Assembly: GCA_002333405.1 (NCBI GenBank)
Contig: DDBH01000013.1
Span: 73,971-98,110, forward strand
Direction of reading: 5' to 3'
Length of the DNA: 24,140 nucleotides
DNA from: Micrococcales bacterium UBA2037
GTDB lineage: Bacteria; Actinomycetota; Actinomycetes; Actinomycetales; Microbacteriaceae
This document shows positions 1 to 7,657 of the stretch, piece by piece. How positions within the stretch are numbered: position 1 is the stretch's first letter; the number at the start of each line of letters is the position of its first letter. The notes under the pieces were generated by a model. The model did not search any database. It saw only the letters and a program-made list of their open reading frames with translations, and had not been told where the DNA came from. The position numbers and the translations under genes were made by a program.

Positions 1-316
1 CCTCGGTTCCAAACACGTGAGGGTGGCGCGAGATCATTTTGTTCTCCATGTACTGGGCGACATCCTCTAAATCAAAAGGTTCGCCCAGGCTCCCGCCCGA
101 GGCGATGTCTGAGTGAAACAACACCTGATATAAAACGTCGCCCAGCTCCTCAAGAACTTCGTCGCGCGAGCCCTTTTCGATAGCCTCGATCAGCTCATAG
201 GTTTCTTCCAAAAGGTACTGAACCAAAGACTCGTGAGTTTGTTCGGCATCCCAGGGACAACCACCTTCTGCCCTGAGTAACTTTGCGGTGTTAATTAGGC
301 TTTGTAGTTTTTCCAA
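1..316 (-). CDS. mazG: MazG family nucleotide pyrophosphohydrolase (partial, C-terminus outside window)
   Basis: The reading frame has the MazG signature: GGCPWDAEQTHESL, then LLEETYELIEAIE and ELGDVLYQVLFHSDIA, with the acidic EExxE and ELGD residues that bind Mg2+ in this family. MazG hydrolyses nucleoside triphosphates to monophosphates and pyrophosphate and is thought to clear aberrant nucleotides. About 105 codons are visible and the gene runs off the left edge. The start is uncertain: TTG at 316, with a weak GGGGA 5-6 nt upstream, gives MEKLQSLINTAK, and an in-frame TTG at 328 is the alternative. Either start lies inside the end of mfd, so translation is probably coupled to it. The mfd-mazG order is also found in M. 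tuberculosis (Rv1020-Rv1021). Confidence 0.9.
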   Translation of the reverse strand, partial: MEKLQSLINTAKLLRAEGGCPWDAEQTHESLVQYLLEETYELIEAIEKGSRDEVLEELGDVLYQVLFHSDIASGGSLGEPFDLEDVAQYMENKMISRHPHVFGTE

Positions 317-3300
317 GGGAATCCCCAAACACGATCGCGAACAATTTCCATAGCCAGTCAATCACCTCTGTGTCAGATAGCTTGTCCGCAACACCAGCTG
401 TCGGGATCGGGACACTGAGCAAATTCGAGCTCTGGAGGTACCTAACACCTGGCAATTTGTGGCTGAGCGCCACTAGTTCACCTTCTGAAAGCTGAACCGG
501 AGAGAGCTTTGCCTGCACTCCAAGCAGATTGACATCCTTTAGTCCAAGGCGATTCGCTTCTTGTCGAAGCGCCGTCACCTCAATCAGTTGCAGCACCGGA
601 GCCGGAGCCTTGCCGAAGCGATCCTGGAGTTCGTTCAAGATTTCTTGAAGATCTAGCTTGGTGCTCGCTTCCGAACTTGCCGCAGAAAGCTTGTGATAGG
701 CCTCCAACCGAAGCCGCTCGCTATCTAGATACTCCGGCGGAATACGGGCGTCGACAGGAATCTCCAGCTTCAGCTCTGCCGGTGAACTAACCGGCTCACC
801 GCGAAACTCGCTCACCGCTTCAGAAATCATTCGGAGGTAGAGATCGAAACCAACCCCAGCAATGTGTCCTGACTGCTCGCCCCCGAGCATGTTTCCAGCC
901 CCACGAATTTCAAGGTCCTTCATGGCAACCTGCATACCACTGCCGAGCTCGTTGTTAGTCGCAATGGTTGCAAGCCGATCGTGGGCAGTTTCGGACAGGG
1001 TCTTGGTTGGGTCATAGAAGAAATAGGCGTAGGCGCGCTCTCTGGAGCGACCGACCCTGCCTCGAATTTGGTGCAGCTGGCTAAGACCAAAAGTTTCCGA
1101 ACGATCCACGATCAGGGTGTTTGCATTCGGGATGTCGATGCCCGTTTCAATGATGGTGGTTGAAACCAGCACGTCGTACTGACCCTGCCAAAAATCAATC
1201 ACCACTTGCTCCAACTGCGCCTCCGGCATTTGACCGTGAGCAATGGCAATCCTGGCCTCAGGAACTAACTTCTTTAGATCATTGGCGGTTTTCTCAATAG
1301 TTGCGACCCGGTTGTGAACAAAGAAAACTTGACCCTCTCGAATCAGCTCTCTTCTTATCGCGGCAGCGACCTGCTTCTCGGAGTAGCCGCCAACAAAAGT
1401 GAGGATCGGATGCCGCTCCTCCGGCGGAGTGGCAAGCGTGGACATCTCCCGGATGCCGGTAACGGCCATCTCCAAGGTTCGAGGAATCGGAGTAGCACTC
1501 ATCGCCAAGACATCAACGTTGGTCTTCAGCTCCTTAAGCTTCTCCTTGTGCTCAACACCAAAGCGCTGCTCTTCATCGATGATCACAAGCCCTAGGTTTC
1601 TGAAGTTGACACCGGTCGACAGCAGGCGGTGAGTGCCGATAACAAGGTCAACAGCTCCGGTTTTGATGCCCTCCAGGGTTTGCTTGACTTCCTTGGCAGT
1701 CTGGAACCGCGACAGCGCTCGAATGTTTACCGGGAACCCTCCGTAGCGCTGTGCGAAAGTTTCAAGGTGTTGGCGGACCAGCAGGGTCGTTGGTACCAAC
1801 ATTGCAACCTGTTTGCCATCTTGAATTGCCTTGAAGGCGGCGCGAATCGCAACCTCAGTTTTTCCGTAACCGACATCGCCTGCCAAGAGTCGATCCATTG
1901 GAACTGGTTTTTCCATATCGGCCTTGACCTCGTCAATCGTGGTCAACTGGTCCGGGGTCTCTTGGAACGTGAATGCCTGCTCTAATTCGTGTTGCCATGG
2001 AGTGTCTGGGCCGAAGGCGTGCCCCTTTGATTTCATACGAGCCGAGTAAAGCTTCACAAGATCGATTGCGATCTTTCGAACCGCTTTCCTGGCATTTCCC
2101 TTTGCCCTTGCCCAGTCGGTGCCGCCCATCTTTGAAAGCACTGGCGCCTCGCCACCGACATATCTGGACAGGAAGTCCAACTGGTCGGTTGGCACAAACA
2201 AGGTGTCACCGGGATAGCCTCGCTTGCTAGGCGCATACTCGACCACCAGATATTCCCTGGTTTGGGCGAGGTTTTGCCTTTGGACCAACTCCTTGAAGCG
2301 ACCAATCCCGTGAATCTCATGAACTACGTAGTCCCCCTGCTTGAGGGTCAGTGGATCCACCTGAGGTCCGCGACGTTTTGCGAGTCGCCTGGTGGCAGGT
2401 GGCTGGTAACGGCTGGCAACCGAGAAGAACTCACTGTCAGTCAGCACAATCAAATTCGCATCCGCCACAAAGAAGCCATGCGGCAAACTGGCCGTGACAA
2501 CCACGACTTCTGCGGACTTTGGAGCCTTGAGAACTTCCACGAGTGAAACAGGAACAGCTGCCGCATCTAAGACTTCAACGACTCGCTCTGCCATTCCGTG
2601 ACCCTTGGCGGCAATTACCACCGCCTGCTTTTGTCCCAGCTGATCCAAAATCCAATCCACTGAACCGGTGGCACCTTGGAACTTCGGAATTTCCCTGAGG
2701 CCGAGATCAACTGTTTTTTCATTCGGGAGGGAACTAATTTCAATTAGTTCGTTTCCGGTTTTGATGGCAGCTGTTAGCTGGTCATACTCCAAAAAACCAC
2801 CCGTAGAAAGATCGATTGGAGCATCGCCCCCACTAATGGCTGCATCCCACGCTGCGTGCAAGAACTCCTCGTTGGTTTCAACCAGTCCGCTAGCCCTTGC
2901 TGAAACCGCCTCGGGATCGACAATCACAAACCTTGCGGAGGGCAAGAAGCGAGTGATTGGGCCCAAGTTTGGCGACAGCACTGGAGCAAGCGACTCCATT
3001 CCAGCCACCGGTATTCCCTCGGAAATCTTGGTGAGCATCTCGGTGAGGTTCGGGAACTCGAGGGACATCTCCCTGGCTTTTGAGGCAACAGCTGGTGTTA
3101 TCAGCATTTCCCTGGCGGGGTATAAGTCAATGCGCTCGATGGACCCGGGAATTGACCTTTGATCGGCAACCTGAAACTCCCTGATGTCTTCGAGCTCATC
3201 TCCGAAAAACTCCAGGCGTAAAGCGTGTTCCGAGGTGGTCGGGAATACGTCCAAGATGCCGCCGCGAATGGCAAACTCCCCGCGCCTGGTGACCATGTCA

Positions 3301-3797
3301 ACCCGCTCATAGGCAATGCCGATCAGTTTTAGCGCAAGCTCTGGGAGCAGATACTCATTGCCCTTTTTTATTTGAAAAGGCGGATGATCTTTGGCGTCTC
3401 CGATCACAGGCTGGAGAGCAGCCCGGATCGAGAGCATGATTACGGTCTTCTTGGCCGACTTGCTGCTTGCAATTTCGTGAATCAAGTGAAGGCTTTGCAG
3501 CCTTTTTCCAACCGTTTCAGGTGACGGGGAGAGTCGCTCATGCGGGAGGGTTTCCCAGGCGGGGAAATCAATTACCTGAATGTCGGCAACTATCTCGCGA
3601 AGCGCATCGGCAATCTCTTCAGCCTGTCTTGCGGTCGAGGTGATGACCGCCACCGGTTTACTGGATTCCTGAATAAGTAGAGCCAGGGCCAAGTAATTGG
3701 TTTGATTAGGAGCGTAAAAAGAATTGGCTTTTTTTCCAAGGATCGATGCCAGAGGGTGCGACTTACCCGCCACTTGCAGTAAAGGGCCCAGGGTCAC
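291..3797 (-). CDS. mfd: Transcription-repair coupling factor Mfd
   Basis: This protein of 1168 residues has the usual Mfd length and domain order. It opens with a UvrB-homology module (about 1-350). A CarD-like RNA polymerase interaction domain follows near 480-550 (GDYVVHEIHGIGRF). The RecG-like translocase has Walker A GDVGYGKT near residue 640, DEEQRFG near 741 and SATPIPRT near 770. A C-terminal TRCF domain regulates UvrA binding. Mfd removes RNA polymerase stalled at lesions and recruits UvrAB for transcription-coupled repair. The start is GTG at 3797, only 9 nt after the pth stop, with no Shine-Dalgarno sequence; a TAGACT box lies 6 nt upstream. All key motifs look intact. Confidence 0.97.
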   Translation of the reverse strand: MTLGPLLQVAGKSHPLASILGKKANSFYAPNQTNYLALALLIQESSKPVAVITSTARQAEEIADALREIVADIQVIDFPAWETLPHERLSPSPETVGKRLQSLHLIHEIASSKSAKKTVIMLSIRAALQPVIGDAKDHPPFQIKKGNEYLLPELALKLIGIAYERVDMVTRRGEFAIRGGILDVFPTTSEHALRLEFFGDELEDIREFQVADQRSIPGSIERIDLYPAREMLITPAVASKAREMSLEFPNLTEMLTKISEGIPVAGMESLAPVLSPNLGPITRFLPSARFVIVDPEAVSARASGLVETNEEFLHAAWDAAISGGDAPIDLSTGGFLEYDQLTAAIKTGNELIEISSLPNEKTVDLGLREIPKFQGATGSVDWILDQLGQKQAVVIAAKGHGMAERVVEVLDAAAVPVSLVEVLKAPKSAEVVVVTASLPHGFFVADANLIVLTDSEFFSVASRYQPPATRRLAKRRGPQVDPLTLKQGDYVVHEIHGIGRFKELVQRQNLAQTREYLVVEYAPSKRGYPGDTLFVPTDQLDFLSRYVGGEAPVLSKMGGTDWARAKGNARKAVRKIAIDLVKLYSARMKSKGHAFGPDTPWQHELEQAFTFQETPDQLTTIDEVKADMEKPVPMDRLLAGDVGYGKTEVAIRAAFKAIQDGKQVAMLVPTTLLVRQHLETFAQRYGGFPVNIRALSRFQTAKEVKQTLEGIKTGAVDLVIGTHRLLSTGVNFRNLGLVIIDEEQRFGVEHKEKLKELKTNVDVLAMSATPIPRTLEMAVTGIREMSTLATPPEERHPILTFVGGYSEKQVAAAIRRELIREGQVFFVHNRVATIEKTANDLKKLVPEARIAIAHGQMPEAQLEQVVIDFWQGQYDVLVSTTIIETGIDIPNANTLIVDRSETFGLSQLHQIRGRVGRSRERAYAYFFYDPTKTLSETAHDRLATIATNNELGSGMQVAMKDLEIRGAGNMLGGEQSGHIAGVGFDLYLRMISEAVSEFRGEPVSSPAELKLEIPVDARIPPEYLDSERLRLEAYHKLSAASSEASTKLDLQEILNELQDRFGKAPAPVLQLIEVTALRQEANRLGLKDVNLLGVQAKLSPVQLSEGELVALSHKLPGVRYLQSSNLLSVPIPTAGVADKLSDTEVIDWLWKLFAIVFGDSLGKTTKPN

Positions 3798-3803
3798 CGC
3801 TAC

Positions 3804-3809
3804 AGTCTA
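3804..3809 (-). promoter_or_regulatory. Candidate -10 box (TAGACT) for a leaderless mfd transcript
   Basis: TAGACT fits the actinobacterial SigA core TANNNT and ends 6 nt before the GTG of mfd. Its TA comes from the pth stop codon TAG, so chance must be allowed for. No convincing -35 was seen. mfd may equally be read from the rplY-pth transcript. Confidence 0.3.
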
Positions 3810-4418
3810 TTTGGAATCCGAGGCCAAGACTTCCATTACTCGATCAGCTGCCAGTTCCAGTAGCACCGGTACTTCTTTGCGCTCAATGGTTGCGAAGTTT
3901 TGGAGTACAAAGTCAGAAACAGCCATTTGACCCGGTGGCCGGCCAATTCCAAAACGTACTCGATGATAATTTGTTCCGCACTTGGCACTTATGTCCCTGA
4001 GGCCATTGTGCCCTGCGTGGCCACCATCAAATTTTGATCGGATGTCGCCAAACTCAATGTCGAGCTCATCGTGAACCACGATTATGTTCTCGGTTGGGAC
4101 AGAAAAGTATTTTGCCAATTGGGAAACCGGCGCCCCAGATTGGTTCATGAAGCCAGCGCTCTTGGCCAAAATCAGATCATCGCCGGCACTGGTCTTGGTC
4201 TTCGCGATTACCGCGACAGATTTGTGGGTTCGAAATTGGACACCCAGACGGCTTGCCAGAACGTCCGAGGTCATCTGACCGACGTTGTGGCGATTGGCTT
4301 GGTAGCCGGGCCCGGGGTTACCGAGCCCGACCACTAACCAAGTTTTATTCTGAGTCAGCTTCGGCGGCTGCCTCAGTGGCTTCGCCCTCTGCTGCAGTCT
4401 CTGCACCAGACTCTTCAT
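3807..4418 (-). CDS. pth: Peptidyl-tRNA hydrolase
   Basis: Pth cleaves the ester bond of peptidyl-tRNA released from stalled ribosomes and recycles tRNA. The sequence has the family core GLGNPGPGYQANRHNVG, whose NRHN contains the catalytic His, then VVHDELDIEFGDIR with the conserved Asp and GGHAGHNGLRDI. The chosen start is ATG at 4418, which has CGGAG six nt upstream and gives 203 residues. It overlaps the end of rplY by 74 nt and adds about 27 residues before the usual family start around TWLVVGLGNPG. A TTG at 4442 opens the same frame earlier. A shorter start would need CTG or a GTG that cuts into the first strand. The rplY-pth pairing is standard in bacteria. Confidence 0.93.
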   Translation of the reverse strand: MKSLVQRLQQRAKPLRQPPKLTQNKTWLVVGLGNPGPGYQANRHNVGQMTSDVLASRLGVQFRTHKSVAVIAKTKTSAGDDLILAKSAGFMNQSGAPVSQLAKYFSVPTENIIVVHDELDIEFGDIRSKFDGGHAGHNGLRDISAKCGTNYHRVRFGIGRPPGQMAVSDFVLQNFATIERKEVPVLLELAADRVMEVLASDSK

Positions 4419-4968
4419 CTGCAACTCCGGCTCGGGTTTCAACTACGGAAGCAACTAGCTCGCTAGCCTCAAGCTCCATGATGACGCCATCTGGAATTAC
4501 CAAGTCGCTGACTAGGTAGTGGTGTCCAGCTGCATTGTCCTTGGAGATTGGAAGCTCAAGGAAGGTTGGTATGTGAGTTGCCTCAGCCTCGACCTTGACG
4601 GTCTTATGCTCAAGGTCCACAACGGTTCCACCCATAGGCTCGCCAACGACGTGCACAGGAACCTCAACGTGAACCTTCTCGCCCTTCTTGACCTCAACCA
4701 AGTCAACGTGCTCGATGATCTGGGTTACAGGGTCCTTAGATGCGCTCTTTACAAGCACCAACTCTGACTTGCCAGCGATGGTTAGCTCTAGCAGTGCGTT
4801 CTTGATGCGCAATGCCAATGCAACCTCGTGGGCTGGTAGGTGGATGTGGCGGGTGTCGTGACCGTGGCCGTAAATAACTGCTGGGGTTCGGCCGGCGGCA
4901 CGTAGCTTGCGGGCTGCGCCCTTGCCGAATGATTCGCGGGTCTCTGCCGCTAGTTTGCTCTCAGACAT
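4345..4968 (-). CDS. rplY: 50S ribosomal protein L25, long Ctc form
   Basis: L25 binds 5S rRNA. The N-terminal half (MSESKLAAETRESFGKGAAR through about residue 95) is the 5S-binding domain and the second half is the TL5/Ctc C-terminal beta domain. The tail after about residue 180 is rich in Ala and Glu (GAETAAEGEATEAAAEADSE), probably disordered and acidic. At 207 residues it matches the long Ctc form rather than the short E. coli L25. ATG at 4968 is preceded by GAAGAGGAAACG, a clear Shine-Dalgarno sequence. It is the first gene of the rplY-pth-mfd-mazG run and has its own candidate promoter upstream. Confidence 0.96.
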   Translation of the reverse strand: MSESKLAAETRESFGKGAARKLRAAGRTPAVIYGHGHDTRHIHLPAHEVALALRIKNALLELTIAGKSELVLVKSASKDPVTQIIEHVDLVEVKKGEKVHVEVPVHVVGEPMGGTVVDLEHKTVKVEAEATHIPTFLELPISKDNAAGHHYLVSDLVIPDGVIMELEASELVASVVETRAGVADEESGAETAAEGEATEAAAEADSE

Positions 4969-4988
4969 CGTTTCCTCTTCAAATTACA

Positions 4989-5038
4989 GGCGAGGAAAGG
5001 GACCCCGTCGATTACGGATACTTTTTGTATCCCTCGCC
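4989..5038 (-). repeat. Nested inverted repeats over the rplY promoter
   Basis: An inner perfect repeat GGATAC-5 nt-GTATCC (5016-5032) overlaps the predicted -10 box. An outer pair GGCGAGG (4989-4995) and CCTCGCC (5032-5038) encloses it. It could be an operator or a hairpin in a longer leader RNA. No known regulator motif was recognised. Confidence 0.4.
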
Positions 5039-5052
5039 GCTGAACTTGTCAC
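5024..5052 (-). promoter_or_regulatory. Candidate sigma-70-type promoter of rplY
   Basis: On the minus strand GTGACA (5052-5047) is followed after 17 nt by TACAAA (5029-5024). The first matches TTGACA in five of six positions and the second matches TATAAT in four of six. Transcription would start near 5017, giving a leader of about 48 nt before the rplY ATG. The site sits in the 167-nt gap behind prs. Confidence 0.5.
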
Positions 5053-5089
5053 AGCTTAGCCCAGATGTGCAAGTGACACTAGTCCAGGC

Positions 5090-5123
5090 GAAAATTTCCA
5101 TCGAGGTTCGGGGTGCTCCTCGA
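5090..5123 (-). terminator. prs: Possible weak intrinsic terminator after prs
   Basis: Just past the prs stop, a perfect 6-bp repeat TCGAGG-11 nt-CCTCGA is followed by TGGAAATTTT. The stem is short, the loop is long and the T tract is only four bases, so termination would be weak. Its place between prs and the rplY promoter fits an operon boundary. Confidence 0.35.
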
Positions 5124-5135
5124 AACTAATCCAGG

Positions 5136-6110
5136 CTATGCGTGACCAGGAAACAGTGAGTTCACGGAATCGTCGTAGAACACCGCGGCGATTGCCTTGG
5201 CAATCAGAGGAGCGATGGAGAGCACCGTTAGCGTCTTGAATTCCTTTTCAGGCGTGATCGGCAAAGTGTTAGTGACAACAACCGAATCGATGGCCTCATT
5301 GCTCAGTCGCTCTACCGCTGGGGAGGAGAACACCGCGTGAGTGGCAGCAACGATTACCCTGGCTGCACCATTTGCTTTGAGCGCCTTTGCGGCCGCCAGA
5401 ATGGTGCCACCGGTGTCAATCATGTCGTCTACCAACAGGCAATCTCTGCCGGCGACCTCACCGACAATCTCATTGACCTGAACTTCGTTTGGCTTGTCTG
5501 GATCCCGGCGCTTGTGAACAATGGCCAACGGGGTGCCCAGTCGGTCTGCCCAAATGTCTGCAACTCGAACTCTTCCTGAGTCCGGTGAGACGATAGTCAA
5601 GTTGTCGGTGCCGAAAGTGTCCGCAATGTGATCCGCTAGTAGCGGCAGTGCCCAGAGGTGGTCCACCGGCCCATTGAAGAAACCTTGAATCTGCGGCGCG
5701 TGGAGGTCGACAGACATGAGCCTGTCGGCACCAGCGGTTTGATAAAGATCGGTCACCAGTCGCGCAGAAATTGGCTCGCGTCCCTTGTGCTTCTTGTCCT
5801 GCCTGGCATAGGGGAAAAATGGGGCGACGACAGTAATTCGCTTTGCTGAAGCACGCTTCATGGCATCAACCATCAAAAGCTGCTCCATAAGCCAGTGGTT
5901 TATGGGTGCAGGGTGTGCCTGAATAATGAAAGCATCGACGCCGCGGACGCTGCGCTCGTAACGGACAAAAGTCTCACCGTTTGCAAAGTCATAGGCGGTA
6001 ACAGGCACAAGTTCTGTGTTCAGGATGTCGGCAACCTCCTGAGCAAGCGCTTGATGGGCTCTACCAGAGGCAATTACCATCTGTTTGCTCGCGGGTTTTT
6101 CGATTGCCAT
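5136..6110 (-). CDS. prs: Ribose-phosphate pyrophosphokinase (PRPP synthase)
   Basis: Prs makes phosphoribosyl pyrophosphate from ribose 5-phosphate and ATP, feeding purine, pyrimidine, His, Trp and NAD synthesis. At 324 residues it is the normal class I length. It shows the flexible catalytic loop FFPYARQDKKHKGREPIS (98-115), the signature DLHAPQIQGFF (135-145) and the PRPP-binding loop VDDMIDTGGTI (227-237). The start is ATG at 6110, two nt after the glmU stop, and its GGAG ribosome site lies within the last codons of glmU. In actinomycetes prs also supplies PRPP for decaprenylphosphoryl-arabinose, but nothing here shows that use. Confidence 0.97.
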   Translation of the reverse strand: MAIEKPASKQMVIASGRAHQALAQEVADILNTELVPVTAYDFANGETFVRYERSVRGVDAFIIQAHPAPINHWLMEQLLMVDAMKRASAKRITVVAPFFPYARQDKKHKGREPISARLVTDLYQTAGADRLMSVDLHAPQIQGFFNGPVDHLWALPLLADHIADTFGTDNLTIVSPDSGRVRVADIWADRLGTPLAIVHKRRDPDKPNEVQVNEIVGEVAGRDCLLVDDMIDTGGTILAAAKALKANGAARVIVAATHAVFSSPAVERLSNEAIDSVVVTNTLPITPEKEFKTLTVLSIAPLIAKAIAAVFYDDSVNSLFPGHA

Positions 6111-6112
6111 TG

Positions 6113-7528
6113 CTACTCCGTATCTTGGTTTGCTGCTTTTGCCGATGGTGAGCCAGGGCGATTCTCCAAAACCCAGCCTGCGAGATTTTTTTGAGCCGCT
6201 GGGTTCAATGCTAGCGCGCCCGGCTCCACGTTCCGCCTAATGGTCGAACCTGCCGCGGTATAAGCACCGGCACCGATTGACACCGGAGCAACAAAGGTGT
6301 TGGCGCTTCCGGTTCTAGCGAATGCACCAACCGTGCTCTGGTGCTTATTTACACCGTCGTAGTTGGCAAATATTGTTCCAGCACCGATGTTTGCACCTTC
6401 ACCAATGACGGCGTCACCGACGTAACTCAGGTGAGGCACTTTGGCGCCCGGTCCGATCTTTGCGTTCTTGGTTTCTACAAATGCGCCGATTTTTCCGTTC
6501 TGACCCAGTTCAGTGCCCGGGCGCAAGAAGGCAAACGGGCCAACGGTTGCGCCGTCTTGAATGTGTGAAGACTGAACTTCGGATCTGAGAACGGTTGCCC
6601 CTTCACCAACGGTGGAGTCGGTCAAGGTTGTGTCTGGGCCAATAGTGGCACCGGCCCCAACGGCAGTTAGTCCCTTAAGTCTGGTGCTTGGCAGCAGCGT
6701 GACGTCCTGGCCTAGCTGGCAGGTGACATCGATCCAGGTGGAGGCTGGTTCCTGGACGCTCACGCCGGCTAGCTGCCAGGCGTTCACGATCCGACGATTC
6801 AGCTCGCCCGCAACCGCAGTCAACTGAGCGCGATCGTTAATGCCGGCAACGAGCCAATGATCGTTGATTGGATGTGCAACTACGGACTGACCCTCGGACA
6901 ACATGATTGTCGCCACGTCGGTTAGGTACTTCTCGTTTTGGGCATTGGCCGTGGTTAGTTTTTCAAGCGCTGGCACTAGGTGCTCGGATGCAAAAACATA
7001 AACACCGGCATTTACCTCAGTAATTTCCAACTGATCGCTGCTGGCGTCCTTCTGCTCAATGATTCCCATCAGAGACTCTCGAGAACGAAGAATCCGACCG
7101 TAGCCGTTCGGATTTGAAAGGATTGTGCTGACAAGGGTTCCGGAGTTCGATGCGGAGCGGTGAAGTTCAATTAGCTCCGAGATGCTAGAAACGTCTAGCA
7201 GTGGAACATCTCCCGAGAGCACCAAGACATCGCCCTGGAAGCTTTCTGGCAGAACGCTAAGCCCAGCCTCGACCGCCGCCCCGGTGCCTGCAGTGGCGCC
7301 CTGTTCTGCAATCAGAGTATTTGGGAAATGCTCCGCCAGGTAGGCCGAAATTCTTTCCTTTTCATGGCGAAGCACCGTCACCACGTGGTCGGCAGCGATT
7401 GCGGTGGCAGTTGAGAGAACATGGCCAATTAGCGGAAGCCCAGCGATTTCATGAAGAACCTTGGGAACCTCGGAGCGCATCCTGACGCCCTCGCCAGCTG
7501 CCAGCACGATAACTGCTAACTGAACCAT
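6113..7528 (-). CDS. glmU: Bifunctional GlmU: GlcNAc-1-P uridyltransferase / GlcN-1-P acetyltransferase
   Basis: GlmU acetylates glucosamine 1-phosphate and then makes UDP-GlcNAc for peptidoglycan. The N-terminal nucleotidyltransferase domain opens with LAAGEGVRMRSEVPK (residues 9-23), where the usual GT is GV. It includes LSGDVPLL and the NAGVYVF strand. From about residue 255 the protein is a left-handed beta helix of hexapeptide repeats, with the acetyltransferase NYDGVNKH site. At 471 residues it has the usual length. ATG at 7528 has a strong GGAGG seven nt upstream. A tRNA-Gln ends only 21 nt upstream, so both are probably cut from one transcript. Confidence 0.97.
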   Translation of the reverse strand: MVQLAVIVLAAGEGVRMRSEVPKVLHEIAGLPLIGHVLSTATAIAADHVVTVLRHEKERISAYLAEHFPNTLIAEQGATAGTGAAVEAGLSVLPESFQGDVLVLSGDVPLLDVSSISELIELHRSASNSGTLVSTILSNPNGYGRILRSRESLMGIIEQKDASSDQLEITEVNAGVYVFASEHLVPALEKLTTANAQNEKYLTDVATIMLSEGQSVVAHPINDHWLVAGINDRAQLTAVAGELNRRIVNAWQLAGVSVQEPASTWIDVTCQLGQDVTLLPSTRLKGLTAVGAGATIGPDTTLTDSTVGEGATVLRSEVQSSHIQDGATVGPFAFLRPGTELGQNGKIGAFVETKNAKIGPGAKVPHLSYVGDAVIGEGANIGAGTIFANYDGVNKHQSTVGAFARTGSANTFVAPVSIGAGAYTAAGSTIRRNVEPGALALNPAAQKNLAGWVLENRPGSPSAKAANQDTE

Positions 7529-7549
7529 GGTCCTCCTATTTTTACCTAG

Positions 7550-7621
7550 CTCCGCCCCTAGGATTCGAACCTAGACCGGACGCCTCCAAAGAGCGCCGTG
7601 CTGCCGTTACACTAGAGCGGA
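7550..7621 (-). tRNA. tRNA-Gln (anticodon TTG)
   Basis: A full cloverleaf can be folded by hand: acceptor TCCGCTC with GGGCGGA, a D arm closed by GTG/CAC, anticodon loop CTTTGGA with anticodon TTG, and T arm CTAGG-TTCGAAT-CCTAG. The anticodon stem GCGCT/GGCGT holds two G-U pairs. The discriminator base is G and CCA is not encoded. The gene lies 36 nt behind the ABC-F stop and 21 nt ahead of glmU on the same strand. Confidence 0.95.
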
Positions 7622-7657
7622 AAGAGACTTTGTCTCGGGCACAAGTCTGCCAGAAGT

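Noticed and set aside
2668..3162. A 164-codon plus-strand open frame within mfd, and other long plus-strand frames across mfd, rplY and metG.
   Set aside because: Shadows of strongly conserved minus-strand genes, with no recognisable domains or ribosome sites.
6113..7528. GlmU has GV in place of GT in its nucleotide-binding signature (GEGVRMRS).
   Set aside because: A single conservative change in an otherwise intact enzyme; not enough to suggest altered function.
7624..7636. Hairpin GAGAC-3 nt-GTCTC between the ABC-F stop and tRNA-Gln, followed by TTTCC on the minus strand.
   Set aside because: The stem is only 5 bp with a poor T tract, too weak to call a terminator.
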